A stretch of 64,000 nt of DNA from Gordonia zhaorongruii (GTDB taxonomy: Bacteria > Actinomycetota > Actinomycetes > Mycobacteriales > Mycobacteriaceae), in the NCBI RefSeq assembly GCF_007559005.1, contig NZ_CP041763.1, positions 620,001 to 684,000 on the forward strand. The letters are read 5' to 3'. Under the pieces are notes generated by a model. The model was not told the DNA's origin and searched no databases. It saw nothing but the letters and a program-made list of their open reading frames with translations. Below, piece by piece: positions 35,811 through 45,700 of this stretch; position 1 is the first letter of the stretch; every line of letters starts with the position of its first letter. Both the position numbers and the translations under genes were made by a program.

Positions 35811-38426
35811 ATGGACTCCTCGATTTCTTCTCCGACCGGCCCCGGCGCGCCCGCCTCCGATGAAGCGTCCGCGGTGCTCAGCGACCGCGGGCGTGAGCTC
35901 CTCGACGGGCTGAACCCGCAGCAGCGGGAAGCGGTCCTGCACGAGGGTGTCCCGTTGCTGATCGTGGCAGGTGCGGGCTCGGGCAAGACGGCGGTGCTCA
36001 CCCGGCGGATCGCTTATCTGCTGGCGGAGCGGGACGTGACGCCCGGTCAGATTCTCGCGATCACCTTCACCAACAAGGCAGCGGCCGAGATGCGCGAACG
36101 CGTCATCGACCTGGTCGGGCCGCGGGCCGCGTACATGTGGGTGTCGACGTTTCACTCGACGTGCGTGCGGATCCTCCGCGCCCAGTCGGCCCTGCTGGGG
36201 AACCGGAACTCGAACTTCTCCATCTACGATGCCGACGATTCGCGCAGGCTCCTCGGGATGGTGGTCCGGGATCTGAACCTCGACCCCAAGAAGTTCAGTC
36301 CACGGGGCGTCGGCACGCAGATCTCGAATTTCAAGAACGAGCTGATCCCGCCGGACGAGGCTGCGTCCAAGGCCGCAGCCGGCGACGAGAACGGGATCAG
36401 CACCGGCGCCGAGCAGACCATCGCCGAGATCTACGGGGAGTACCAGCGCCGGCTGTCGTCGGCCAACGCCTTCGATTTCGACGATCTGATCGGCGAGACG
36501 GTGGCGCTCCTGCAGCGTCACCCGGAGGTCGCCGAGTACTACCGGCGACGGTTCCGGCACGTGCTGGTCGACGAGTACCAGGACACGAACCACGCCCAGT
36601 ACGTGCTGGTGCGCGAGTTGGTCGGGGAGACGCCGACCGACGGTGGGGTGACGCCCTCCGAACTGTGCGTCGTGGGCGACGCCGATCAGTCGATCTACGC
36701 GTTCCGCGGTGCGACCATCCGGAACATCGAGGAATTCGAACGGGACTACCCGAACGCCGAGACGATCCTGCTCGAACAGAACTACCGCTCGACGCAGACC
36801 ATTCTGTCGGCCGCCAACGCGGTGATCTCACGCAACTCGAACCGCCGAGAGAAGCGGCTGTGGACCGATTCGGGTGACGGCGAGTTGATCGTCGGATACG
36901 TCGCCGATTCCGATCGCGACGAGGCGGCCTTCATCGCGAAGGAGATCGAGCAACTCGTCGACTACTCGATCGGGGGTTCGGCGAGCCATACGTACGGCGA
37001 TATCGCGGTCTTCTACCGCACCAATACCGGATCCCGCGCACTCGAAGAGGTCTTCGTCCGTCACGGGCTACCGTACAAGGTGGTCGGTGGGACCAAGTTC
37101 TACGAGCGCAAGGAGGTGCGCGACATCGTCGCGTATCTGCGGGTGGTGTCCAACCCGGACGACACCGTGAGCCTGCGCCGCATCCTGAACACTCCGCGGC
37201 GCGGTATCGGCGACCGGGCGGAGGCGTGCGTCGCGATCCACGCGGAGAACCTCGGCGTCAGCTTCTACCAGGCACTCATCGACGCCACGGAGAACCGGGT
37301 GGCGCTGCTGAACACCCGTGCGGTCAAGCAGATCACCGGGTTCGTCGCGCTCATCGAGGGCTTGCGCACCGACTTCCTGATGTCGTTCGGATCGGTAGGA
37401 GGCGACGATGCGGATTCGGCCGTCGCGGATGCCACCGCGGAGGGAGCCGACATCGGCGAACTCGTCGACGCGATCGTCGAGCGCACCGGGTACCGCACCG
37501 AACTGGAGGCGTCCAACGACCCGCAGGACGGCGCCCGTCTGGACAACATCAACGAATTGGTCGCCGTGGCCCGAGATTTCAGTCTCGAGGCCGCGCAGCG
37601 GGCCGAAGCCGAAGGCGGCAGCCCGGAGGCAGACGGTGAAGAGACAGACGGTGAAGAGACAGACGGTGCAGAGGTAGATCTCGCAGAGGTCGACAGTCCA
37701 GAATCGGATGCACTGACACGGACCGAGGATGGCGAACCCGAACCGGGCTCGCTGGCGGCGTTCCTCGAGAAGGTGTCGCTGGTCGCCGACGCGGACCAGC
37801 TGCCGGACGAAGGCGAGGGCGTCGTGACGATGATGACCCTGCACACCGCGAAGGGACTCGAGTTCCCCGTCGTGTTCGTCACCGGCTGGGAGGACGGGCA
37901 CTTCCCGCACATGCGCGCGCTCGGCGACCCCGCCGAGCTCAGCGAGGAACGCCGCCTCGCGTACGTGGGCATCACTCGTGCCCGGCAACGGTTGTACATG
38001 ACTCGCGCGATGTCACGAGCGTCCTGGGGGCAGCCGGTATCGAACCCGGAATCCCGCTTCCTGCAGGAGGTTCCGCAGCACCTGATCGACTGGCGGCGAA
38101 CCGAACCGCGTCGCGGCCCACGTGATTTCTCGTCGCGCGGCGGGGCGTTCGGCTACTCGAGCGGTGGGTTCTCCGGCGGTGGATTCTCCAGTGAGAACTC
38201 CGGTCTGCGCGGGCGGTCCTCGTACTCGTCCGATCCGACGAGGGGCCGCAACAAGCAGGTGAACTACGAGCTCGGCGACCGGATGAACCATCCGAAATTC
38301 GGAATGGGCAAAGCCGTGGCGAAGGAAGGCCAGGGGATCACCGAGCGGATCACCTTCGACTTCGGCGGAAGCGTCGGACGGGTCACGCTGATGACGGCAG
38401 GTGGTCTGCCGGGAGAGAAGCTGTAG
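35811..38426 (+). CDS. uvrD1: ATP-dependent DNA helicase UvrD1/PcrA
   Basis: 871-residue SF1A helicase. Walker A is AGAGSGKTAVL, motif Ia is ITFTNKAAAEMRER, Walker B is VLVDEYQDTNHAQY, motif III is VVGDADQSIYAFRGA, motif IV is LEQNYRSTQTIL and motif V is TLHTAKGLEFPVVF. The C-terminal tail after a Gly/Ser-rich segment ends in the Tudor-like NYELGDRMNHPKFGMGKAV that binds RNA polymerase or Ku in relatives. Unwinds 3'-5' in nucleotide excision and break repair. An acidic Glu/Asp insert (about 605-645) includes three 15-bp DNA repeats and is not in the family core. Confidence 0.96.
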   Translation: MDSSISSPTGPGAPASDEASAVLSDRGRELLDGLNPQQREAVLHEGVPLLIVAGAGSGKTAVLTRRIAYLLAERDVTPGQILAITFTNKAAAEMRERVIDLVGPRAAYMWVSTFHSTCVRILRAQSALLGNRNSNFSIYDADDSRRLLGMVVRDLNLDPKKFSPRGVGTQISNFKNELIPPDEAASKAAAGDENGISTGAEQTIAEIYGEYQRRLSSANAFDFDDLIGETVALLQRHPEVAEYYRRRFRHVLVDEYQDTNHAQYVLVRELVGETPTDGGVTPSELCVVGDADQSIYAFRGATIRNIEEFERDYPNAETILLEQNYRSTQTILSAANAVISRNSNRREKRLWTDSGDGELIVGYVADSDRDEAAFIAKEIEQLVDYSIGGSASHTYGDIAVFYRTNTGSRALEEVFVRHGLPYKVVGGTKFYERKEVRDIVAYLRVVSNPDDTVSLRRILNTPRRGIGDRAEACVAIHAENLGVSFYQALIDATENRVALLNTRAVKQITGFVALIEGLRTDFLMSFGSVGGDDADSAVADATAEGADIGELVDAIVERTGYRTELEASNDPQDGARLDNINELVAVARDFSLEAAQRAEAEGGSPEADGEETDGEETDGAEVDLAEVDSPESDALTRTEDGEPEPGSLAAFLEKVSLVADADQLPDEGEGVVTMMTLHTAKGLEFPVVFVTGWEDGHFPHMRALGDPAELSEERRLAYVGITRARQRLYMTRAMSRASWGQPVSNPESRFLQEVPQHLIDWRRTEPRRGPRDFSSRGGAFGYSSGGFSGGGFSSENSGLRGRSSYSSDPTRGRNKQVNYELGDRMNHPKFGMGKAVAKEGQGITERITFDFGGSVGRVTLMTAGGLPGEKL
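37631..37675 (+). repeat. 15-bp tandem repeat inside uvrD1
   Basis: Three head-to-tail copies of AGACGGTGAAGAGAC (the third degenerate), coding for an acidic DGEET-type linker. Likely replication-slippage expansion. Confidence 0.85.
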
Positions 38427-38517
38427 CGGTCGCCGGGTCGCGCCTCGCGGAAGCGGCCGTCAGCCGCGCCGTACAGCGGTCGTGCCGCTACGTAGAGGAG
38501 GAGGAGTGGGCGTCGGC

Positions 38518-39555
38518 TCAGCTGGTGAGACCGGAGAGCCGCACGCCCTTCTTGGCGAGCCAGATGCCCGGATCGGTCTTCATCTTTCCGTCGCGCCACA
38601 CCTCGAAGTGCAGGTGAGGGCCGGTGGAGAAGCCTTCGCTGCCGACGAGTGCGATGACATCGCCCGCGGTGACCTTCTGGCCGACCTTGGCGAGAACTCC
38701 GGAGGACGCCATGTGGCCGTACATCGTGACGGTGCCGTCGGGGGCCTCCAGCAGGACCCAGTTGCCGTAGCCCGACGAGGGGCCCGCCTCCTTCACGACG
38801 CCATCGGTGGCAGCGTGGATCGGGGTGCCGAGCGGCGCGGCCATGTCGATGCCGCCGTGGAAGGCGCCCCAGCGCGGCGCGAACGCCGAGGTGAGATCGT
38901 AGGCGCCCATATCCACCGGGCTGACGATCTTGGGCCGCTTCGCAGCTTCTTCGGCCGCGACCTTGGCGGCCTTGATCTTCTTGCCTTCGCTCAGCTGCGA
39001 TCCGAATCCGCTCATGTCGGCATCGACGGTGGCAGCGGTGACGCCCGGGCCGAGGTCGGGGCCCGACGGTGCGGCGGCCGGCGCGGTGCCGGGGGCATCC
39101 GAGGGAGCCGCGCCTGCGCCGCTGGTGCCGGCTGCGGCAAGCGATACCTCGGACTCCGGTGCCGGATCAGCGTTCGGTGCGGCCTGATCTGTACCCGATC
39201 CGAGGGCGGCGAACGTGCCTGCGCCTGCCGCGATGGCGACGAGTGCGGTACGGGCCTTAAGTGCGGAGGAGGGGGCGGGCAGCCGGTGCCTGCCGGACGG
39301 TGCGGGCACATCGGGCTCGGTCTCGGACTGCGGAGTCCGGACCGGAGGGGCCGCAACCTTGTGCGCCCGCGCCTTGGGAGCCGACACAGAGGGAAGGTAC
39401 TGCTCTTCGTCCTTGGTGACGGGGATTTCGGTGGTCTTGACGACCGAGTTGAGATCCTCGTTTCCGAGACCGATCCGGAGCCGCCGCGAGGGCAGCGGAA
39501 TATCCCGGGTAGCCGGAGCGTCGACACTGGTGGAGGGTGCTTCCTCCATGCGCAT
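38518..39555 (-). CDS. M23 family metallo-endopeptidase (Rv0950c-like)
   Basis: About 345 residues. A cytoplasmic hydrophilic N-terminus (about 1-95) precedes a membrane segment or uncleaved signal (ALVAIAAGAGTFAALGSG), then a Pro/Ala linker and the peptidase M23 domain: FHGGIDMAAPLGTPIHA (zinc His and Asp), MYGHM and HLHFEVW. LytM-type enzymes cut peptidoglycan cross-bridges or regulate amidases. ATG 39555 was chosen for the GGAG a few bases upstream; a TTG at 39573 and an ATG at 39549 are alternatives. Divergent from sucC. Confidence 0.9.
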   Translation of the reverse strand: MRMEEAPSTSVDAPATRDIPLPSRRLRIGLGNEDLNSVVKTTEIPVTKDEEQYLPSVSAPKARAHKVAAPPVRTPQSETEPDVPAPSGRHRLPAPSSALKARTALVAIAAGAGTFAALGSGTDQAAPNADPAPESEVSLAAAGTSGAGAAPSDAPGTAPAAAPSGPDLGPGVTAATVDADMSGFGSQLSEGKKIKAAKVAAEEAAKRPKIVSPVDMGAYDLTSAFAPRWGAFHGGIDMAAPLGTPIHAATDGVVKEAGPSSGYGNWVLLEAPDGTVTMYGHMASSGVLAKVGQKVTAGDVIALVGSEGFSTGPHLHFEVWRDGKMKTDPGIWLAKKGVRLSGLTS

Positions 39556-39616
39556 TGCGCTCCGTGCAGTCAACGTGTCTTCACCTCACATCATCGATGG
39601 CGTCTGTGACCATCCT

Positions 39617-39640
39617 GTTACCAACCCGTACGACGGTAAC
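39617..39640. promoter_or_regulatory. GTTACC...GGTAAC inverted repeat in the M23 / sucC intergenic region
   Basis: Perfect 6-bp arms, GTTACC (39617) and GGTAAC (39635), with a 12-bp spacer, 62 nt before the peptidase start. GTAAC elements resemble MtrA sites that control cell-wall genes in actinobacteria, but those are usually direct repeats, so the link is tentative. Confidence 0.35.
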
Positions 39641-39796
39641 CAAGCGTCCCTGCTGTGTCCACCCCGTGCTCACCATGAGTGACATCTGGCACAAGGTGGG
39701 GGACTCCGTGTGAACCGGCGTCGGCACAGGATTAAGGTCGACTATGGCCCGCGTTACACCGAGGCGGGCAACAACATACTTCAGATGGTGAGCTGA

Positions 39797-40960
39797 ATGG
39801 ATCTCTTCGAATACCAGGCGAAGGAACTGTTCGCCAAGCATGGGGTACCCACCACACCCGGGCGGGTTACCGACAATGCAGCGGACGCACGGGCTATCGC
39901 CGAGGAAATCGGCAAGCCTGTGATGATTAAGGCGCAGGTCAAGGTCGGCGGGCGCGGCAAAGCGGGCGGCGTGAAATACGCTGCCACCCCTGATGACGCA
40001 CAGACGCACGCTGAAAACATCCTGGGCCTCGATATCAAGGGCCACGTCGTCAAGAATCTCCTCGTCGCGGAAGCCAGCGACATCGCCGAGGAGTACTACA
40101 TCTCCTTCCTCCTCGATCGTGCCAACCGCACCTACCTGGCCATGTGCTCGGTGGAAGGCGGCATGGAGATCGAGGAAGTGGCTGCAACCAAGCCCGACCG
40201 TCTCGCGCGCATCGCGGTGGACGCGGTCAAGGGCGTCGACCTCGCGTTCGCTCGCGAGATCGCGGAGAAGGGTCACCTGCCCGCCGAGGTTCTCGACGCG
40301 GCGGCCGTGACCATCCAGAAACTGTGGGAGGTCTTCGTCGCCGAAGACACTCTGCTCGTCGAGGTGAACCCACTCGTCCGCACTCCGGACGATCAGATCC
40401 TCGCGTTGGACGGCAAGGTCACCCTGGACGGCAACGCGGACTTCCGTCAGGAAGCTCACGCGGCGTTCGAGGACAAGGACGCGAGCGATCCCCTCGAGCT
40501 CAAGGCCAAGGAGAACGACCTCAACTACGTCAAGCTCGACGGCCAGGTCGGAATCATCGGCAACGGCGCAGGTCTGGTCATGTCGACCCTGGACGTCGTC
40601 GCATACGCCGGTGAGGGCCACGGCAACGTGACTCCCGCGAACTTCCTGGACATCGGCGGCGGCGCGTCGGCGGAGGTCATGGCGGCCGGACTGGACGTCA
40701 TTCTGGGCGATGAGCAGGTCAAGAGCGTGTTCGTCAACGTGTTCGGCGGCATCACCGCGTGCGACGCGGTCGCCAACGGCATCGTCGGCGCCCTCGAGAC
40801 ACTGGGCGACGCCGCCAGCAAGCCGCTCGTGGTGCGCCTCGACGGCAACAAGGTCGAGGAGGGTCGCAAGATCCTGGCCGACGCCAACCACCCGCTGGTG
40901 ACCCTTGCGGAGACCATGGACGCCGGCGCCGATAAGGCCGCCGAGCTGGCGAACAAGTAG
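39797..40960 (+). CDS. sucC: Succinyl-CoA synthetase (ADP-forming) subunit beta
   Basis: 387 residues. Starts [21 protein letters not shown]-grasp features include [17 protein letters not shown] and LVEVNPLV, and the CoA-ligase part has [15 protein letters not shown] and [10 protein letters not shown]. Forms the heterotetramer with SucD and makes ATP from succinyl-CoA in the TCA cycle. sucD begins 14 nt downstream. Confidence 0.98.
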   Translation: MDLFEYQAKELFAKHGVPTTPGRVTDNAADARAIAEEIGKPVMIKAQVKVGGRGKAGGVKYAATPDDAQTHAENILGLDIKGHVVKNLLVAEASDIAEEYYISFLLDRANRTYLAMCSVEGGMEIEEVAATKPDRLARIAVDAVKGVDLAFAREIAEKGHLPAEVLDAAAVTIQKLWEVFVAEDTLLVEVNPLVRTPDDQILALDGKVTLDGNADFRQEAHAAFEDKDASDPLELKAKENDLNYVKLDGQVGIIGNGAGLVMSTLDVVAYAGEGHGNVTPANFLDIGGGASAEVMAAGLDVILGDEQVKSVFVNVFGGITACDAVANGIVGALETLGDAASKPLVVRLDGNKVEEGRKILADANHPLVTLAETMDAGADKAAELANK

Positions 40961-40974
40961 GAGCCTGGGAGAAC

Positions 40975-41877
40975 ATGTCGATCTACCTGAACAAGAACAA
41001 CAAGGTCATCGTCCAGGGCATCACCGGCGGCGAGGGCACCAAGCACACCGCGCTGATGCTCAAGGCCGGCACCGACGTCGTCGGCGGTGTCAACGCTCGT
41101 AAGGCGGGCACCACCGTCAAGCACGTCGATGCCGCAGGCAACGACATCGAGCTGCCTGTCTTCGGATCGGTCGCCGAGGCGATGGAGAAGACCGGCGCCG
41201 ACACGTCGATCGCCTTCGTGCCGCCCGCCTTCTCGAAGGACGCGATCATCGAGGCCATCGACGCGGAGATCCCGCTGCTCGTGGTCATCACCGAGGGCAT
41301 CCCGGTGCAGGACTCGGCGTACGCCTGGGCCTACAACGTGGACAAGGGCGCCAAGACCCGCATCATCGGTCCGAACTGCCCGGGCGTCATCACCCCCGGC
41401 GAGGCGCTGGTGGGCATCACCCCGAACAACATCACCGACAAGGGGCCGATCGGCTTGGTCTCCAAGTCGGGCACCCTGACCTATCAGATGATGTACGAGC
41501 TGCGTGATCTCGGTTTCTCGACCGCGATCGGCATCGGCGGCGACCCGGTCATCGGCACCACTCACATCGACGCCATCGAGGCGTTCGAGAAGGACCCGGA
41601 GACCAAGCTCATCGTCATGATCGGCGAGATCGGCGGCGACGCCGAAGAGCGTGCGGCCGAGTACATCAAGGAGAACGTCACCAAGCCGGTGGTCGGTTAC
41701 GTCGCGGGCTTCACCGCCCCCGAGGGCAAGACCATGGGTCACGCGGGCGCGATCGTGTCGGGCAGCTCCGGCACCGCGCAGGCGAAGCAGGAGGCCCTGG
41801 AGGCTGCGGGCGTGAAGGTCGGTAAGACGCCGAGCGCAACCGCTCAGCTCGCGCGCGAGCTGTATCAGAACCTGTGA
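40975..41877 (+). CDS. sucD: Succinyl-CoA synthetase subunit alpha
   Basis: 300 residues. CoA-binding Rossmann part starts [21 protein letters not shown], the [10 protein letters not shown] loop is present, and the phosphorylated His is in [12 protein letters not shown]. Preceded by GGAG and coupled to sucC; ends before a strong terminator. Confidence 0.98.
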   Translation: MSIYLNKNNKVIVQGITGGEGTKHTALMLKAGTDVVGGVNARKAGTTVKHVDAAGNDIELPVFGSVAEAMEKTGADTSIAFVPPAFSKDAIIEAIDAEIPLLVVITEGIPVQDSAYAWAYNVDKGAKTRIIGPNCPGVITPGEALVGITPNNITDKGPIGLVSKSGTLTYQMMYELRDLGFSTAIGIGGDPVIGTTHIDAIEAFEKDPETKLIVMIGEIGGDAEERAAEYIKENVTKPVVGYVAGFTAPEGKTMGHAGAIVSGSSGTAQAKQEALEAAGVKVGKTPSATAQLARELYQNL

Positions 41878-41902
41878 CCAGGTAGAGACACCGCTCGACG
41901 CG

Positions 41903-41940
41903 ACGCCCCGGACCGGCTGTGAAGCCGATCCGGGGCGTTT
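41903..41940 (+). terminator. Rho-independent terminator after sucCD
   Basis: Two stacked stems: CGCCCCGGA (41904) pairs with TCCGGGGCG (41929), and CGGCT (41914) pairs with AGCCG (41923), closed by a GTGA loop and followed by TTT. About 27 nt past the sucD stop. Confidence 0.92.
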
Positions 41941-42064
41941 GCCGTGCGGGGTCGGTGCGGCGTCGGACTTCGGCGGCGTCCAGGCTGCTCTGCTCGTGGC
42001 CGCCACGCTGGTCGACGGCGTGAACGACGAGTATTCAGAGCGGTCCCGGTAGCGTTCTCAGGTG

Positions 42065-42724
42065 ATGCCCGAGGAGACAGCGTCATCTGACGAGAACAGG
42101 ATTCCCGTCACCGCACCGGATGCGGCGACGGGAACTCGTCGCAGCCTGGCGAAAGCCGCGCGGCGCGAAGAGCTCGTCGCCGCAGCGGCACGGCAGATGG
42201 CGCGTCGAGGGTTCACCGGAGTCCGGCTCGAGGACATCGGCGCCGAGGTCGGGGTGAGCGGACCCGCGATGTACCGCCACTTCTCTTCCAAGACCGACCT
42301 CCTCGACCAGATGCTGGTGGGAATCAGCGAGCGTCTCCTCGAGGGCGGCGAGCGGGTGGTGTCCGACGGTGGTGAACCCGCCGAGGTGCTGACCCGCCTC
42401 ATCGAGTTCCATATCGCGGTGCTCGTCACCAAACCCGACTTCATCAGCGTGCAGGACCGGGATCTGGCGTCGATGACACCCGAGGCGAATCGCACCGTGC
42501 GTTCGTTGCAGCGCCGCTACGTCGAACTGTGGGTCGACGTTTTGCTGGCCGCAGGGGTTCCCGATGCCCAGGAGTTGACGCGCTCGCAGGCGCGGGTGCG
42601 CGTCCACGCAGGTTTCGGGTTGCTCAACTCGTCGCCGCGGCTGCCTGCCTACCCGGCCGCCGAGTTGCGTGAACTGCTCATCACCATGGCGCGAGGTGCC
42701 CTGTACGCGGGCTTGCATCGCTGA
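42065..42724 (+). CDS. TetR-family repressor, candidate regulator of the leucine / acyl-CoA module
   Basis: 219 residues. The helix-turn-helix is RREELVAAAARQMARRGFTGVRLEDIGAEVGVSGPAMYRHF-type, seen as RLEDIGAEVGVSGPAMYRHF, with a ligand domain of about 150 residues after it. The order matches M. tuberculosis, where the TetR Rv2506 (reported as BkaR) controls the accD1-accA1-fadE19-citE branched-chain keto-acid operon. Here the gene converges with the oxidoreductase gene, 16 nt between ends, while the operon it likely controls begins 3.8 kb away. ATG 42065 was taken; a GTG immediately before it also fits. Confidence 0.85.
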   Translation: MPEETASSDENRIPVTAPDAATGTRRSLAKAARREELVAAAARQMARRGFTGVRLEDIGAEVGVSGPAMYRHFSSKTDLLDQMLVGISERLLEGGERVVSDGGEPAEVLTRLIEFHIAVLVTKPDFISVQDRDLASMTPEANRTVRSLQRRYVELWVDVLLAAGVPDAQELTRSQARVRVHAGFGLLNSSPRLPAYPAAELRELLITMARGALYAGLHR

Positions 42725-42740
42725 TCGGAACGGAAGGCGG

Positions 42741-45700
42741 TCAGGCGTCGAGGGCGTCCAGGTGCCGGCGGAGTTCGGCCCGGAACTTCTCGACGTTGGC
42801 CAACTTGATGCTCTCGTAGCCGCGGACCATGTCGGGCAGGTCGGCGACGGCGATGGCGGCGGTGATCCGCGCCGGAGCCGGATCGGTGCCCAGCGAACTC
42901 AGCACGCGATCGATCGCGGCCCGGTACTCGGTGATCAGCGAACGTTCGGTCCGGCGAACCTCGGTTCGGCCGAACGGGTCGAACCGAGTGCCGCGCAGCC
43001 GCTTCATCCGGGCGAGCCCGTTGAGTGCCGGGTTCGCCCAGTGTCCGAGCGCGATCTTGCTCCGCATGCCGAGGTCGCGGAGCATCGGCGGGTGCAATCG
43101 CACGGATACCGCGGCATCGTCGCCGAACGTGTCCGCGATCTCGGCGGCGAAGGCGGCGTCGTCCGTCAGCCGGGCCACTTCGTACTCGTCCTTGTAGGCC
43201 ATCAATTTGTACAGGTTGCGTGCCACGGTCGCTGTCAGCTCGTCGCCGTGGCCGGAGCGGTGCACCCGCTGTACGTCGGACAGCCACGACCGCGCGTAAG
43301 CCTCGCTCTGATATGCGATGAGTTCGTCGTAACGACTCCGGACCACGTGGGCGAGCTCGTCGCCCGCGCCCATCACTGAGGAGGCGGCTTGCCTGGCCGC
43401 TTCGCTCGGGTCGGCTTCCGGTGCGGTTGTGCGGACAGACTCCGCCGCCGCGGCAACGGCTTCCGGTGCCGACACGGTCTGCCGACCGCGACGGAACGCC
43501 TGGATGTTCGCCGCCACTGCCACTCCGTTCAGCTCGATCGCCCGCTCGATGGAGTCTGCGGAGACCCGCAGCGACCCGGTCTGGAACGCGGCGCCCACCA
43601 TCAGCATGTTCGCGTACTGCTCGTCGTCGAACAGCTCGTCCGCGAGCGCACCGGCGTTCACGTACACCGAGCGTGCGGCGTGATCGTCGATCGCGGTCCG
43701 GATGGCCGAGCTCTGCGGAAACCGGACAGCGGTGTCGATGACCATCGAACCGGTCGGCACCTGGGTCGTCGACACGACCGCTACCGTCTTCGCCGTCGAG
43801 GAGACCTTCAGGTTCACCGGGTCGGCACCGACGAGCTGATCGCACGCCAGGTAGACGTCGCAGTCGGCCGTCGCGACCTTCGCCGCCTGTTCGATGGCCT
43901 GCGCCGACACCTTGATGTCGCTGACCACGGCGCCGCCCTTCTGAGCGAGACCGGTCATGTCGACGGTCCGAGCGTGACGCCCGTCGAGGACTGCGGCGGT
44001 CGCGATGACCTGCGACACCGTGACCACGCCGGTGCCGCCGATGCCGGTGACGCGGACGGTGAAGTCGCCGTCCGTCGGCATGTCCGTCGCCGGTGCGGAC
44101 TCCGGCGGGGTCAGGTCGCGGTCGCTGATCGGCGCAACTTGCTCGCGCTTGCGCTCGGTGCCGGGCACGACGCTGACGAATGCCGGGCAATCGCCTTCCA
44201 GGCAGGAGAAGTCGAGATTGCACGAACTCTGGTCGATCTGCGTCTTGCGGCCGAACTCGGTCTGGACCGGATGTACGGACAGGCAGTTCGACTTGGCGCC
44301 GCAGTCACCGCATCCCTCGCAGATCCGCTCATTGATCATCACGCGCTGTGCGGGGGTGTCGGCGCCGGGATTGCGCCTGCGCTCGCGGCGCTTCTCGGCC
44401 GCGCAGTGCTGATCGTGGATCAGCACGGTCACGCCGGGCACCTGTGCGAGCTCGCGTTGCACGTCGAGCATGTCGTCGCGGTGCCGGACCTGCACGCCGC
44501 GCGGCAGTCGGAGCCTCCTGGTGCGATCGGGGTCGTCGGTGGTGACGACGATTCGCGCGACCCGTTCGGCCTGCAGAAGGGCGACCGTCTGCGGCAGGTC
44601 CATCTGTCCCACCGGATCCTGGCCGCCGGTCATCGCGACGGTGCCGTTGAACAGCAGTTTGTAGGTCAGGTTCTCGCCGGAGGCCACCGCGGCCCGCAGG
44701 GCGAGCGACCCGGAGTGCATGAAGGTGCCGTCGCCGATGTTCTGGACGAAGTGCTTCTGTTCGAGGAACGGCGCCATGCCGAGCCATTGCGCTCCCTCGC
44801 CGCCCATCTGGGTGACGCCCGCGATGTCGCCGACCTGTTCGGGTTCCATGAGCAGGACCATCGCGTGGCACCCGATTCCGGCGCCGACGATCGTGCCGGA
44901 ATCGACCTTCGTCGAGCTGTTGTGCGGGCATCCGGAACAGAAGTAGGGAGTGCGGACGGCGAGGGGGAGGAGAATGCGTTCGCGGTGCCGGTCGCGGTCG
45001 TCGAGCCACCTTCGGGCGGGCTCGATGCGGTGCCGTCGGCCGAGTCGGGTGGCGAGGCCGCGCGTGACCGCGTCGACGTCGAGTTCGCCGAAGCGGGAGA
45101 ACAGCGTGGAGCCGTCCTCGTTGGCCTTCCCGACGATCGCGGGCGCATCGCTCCGCCGGAAGAGGATGTCGCGCATGATCGTCTCGATGAAGTCGCGCTT
45201 CTCCTCGACGACGATCACCTCGTCGAGGCCTGCGATGAACCGATCGAGGATCCCGGGTTCGATCGGGTAGACCATGCCGAGTTTGAGGATGCGGATGCCG
45301 AGGCGCGAGAGATCGGAGTCGGCGATGCCGATGAGACGCAGGGCCTCGCGCATGTCGAGATACGTCTTGCCCGCGGCGACGATGCCGATGCGATCGTCGC
45401 CGGTGGACTGCACGATCCGATTGAGACCGTTCAGCCGCGCGTACTCGGTGGCGCGCGGCAGGCGCGTGGTGAGCTGATTCTGCTCCAGTTCCATCAGGCC
45501 GGCGCCGAGGAGCCGGCCGCTCGGCACGTGCGGACTGGTGCCGAGGCCGCCGTAGTCGACGCGCAGCCGGTCGGGGTCGACGGCGGCCGTCGACGCGCCG
45601 TCGGCGACGTGCGCCGAGATCTTGAGTGACGTCCACAGCCCGGACACGCGGCTCATCAGGGCTGCGTGGACTCCGAGATCGAGGATGTCGGCGCTGTCGG

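Noticed and set aside
39574..39796. Possible c-di-AMP (ydaO-type) riboswitch before the M23 peptidase gene
   Set aside because: Such switches precede actinobacterial wall-hydrolase genes, but I could not fit the conserved helices here; only a GTTACC inverted repeat is visible.
43389..45629. A 746-codon open frame antisense to the oxidoreductase gene
   Set aside because: High-GC DNA gives long open frames opposite real genes. This one has no recognisable domain, and the minus-strand gene has clear TPP and iron-sulfur motifs throughout.
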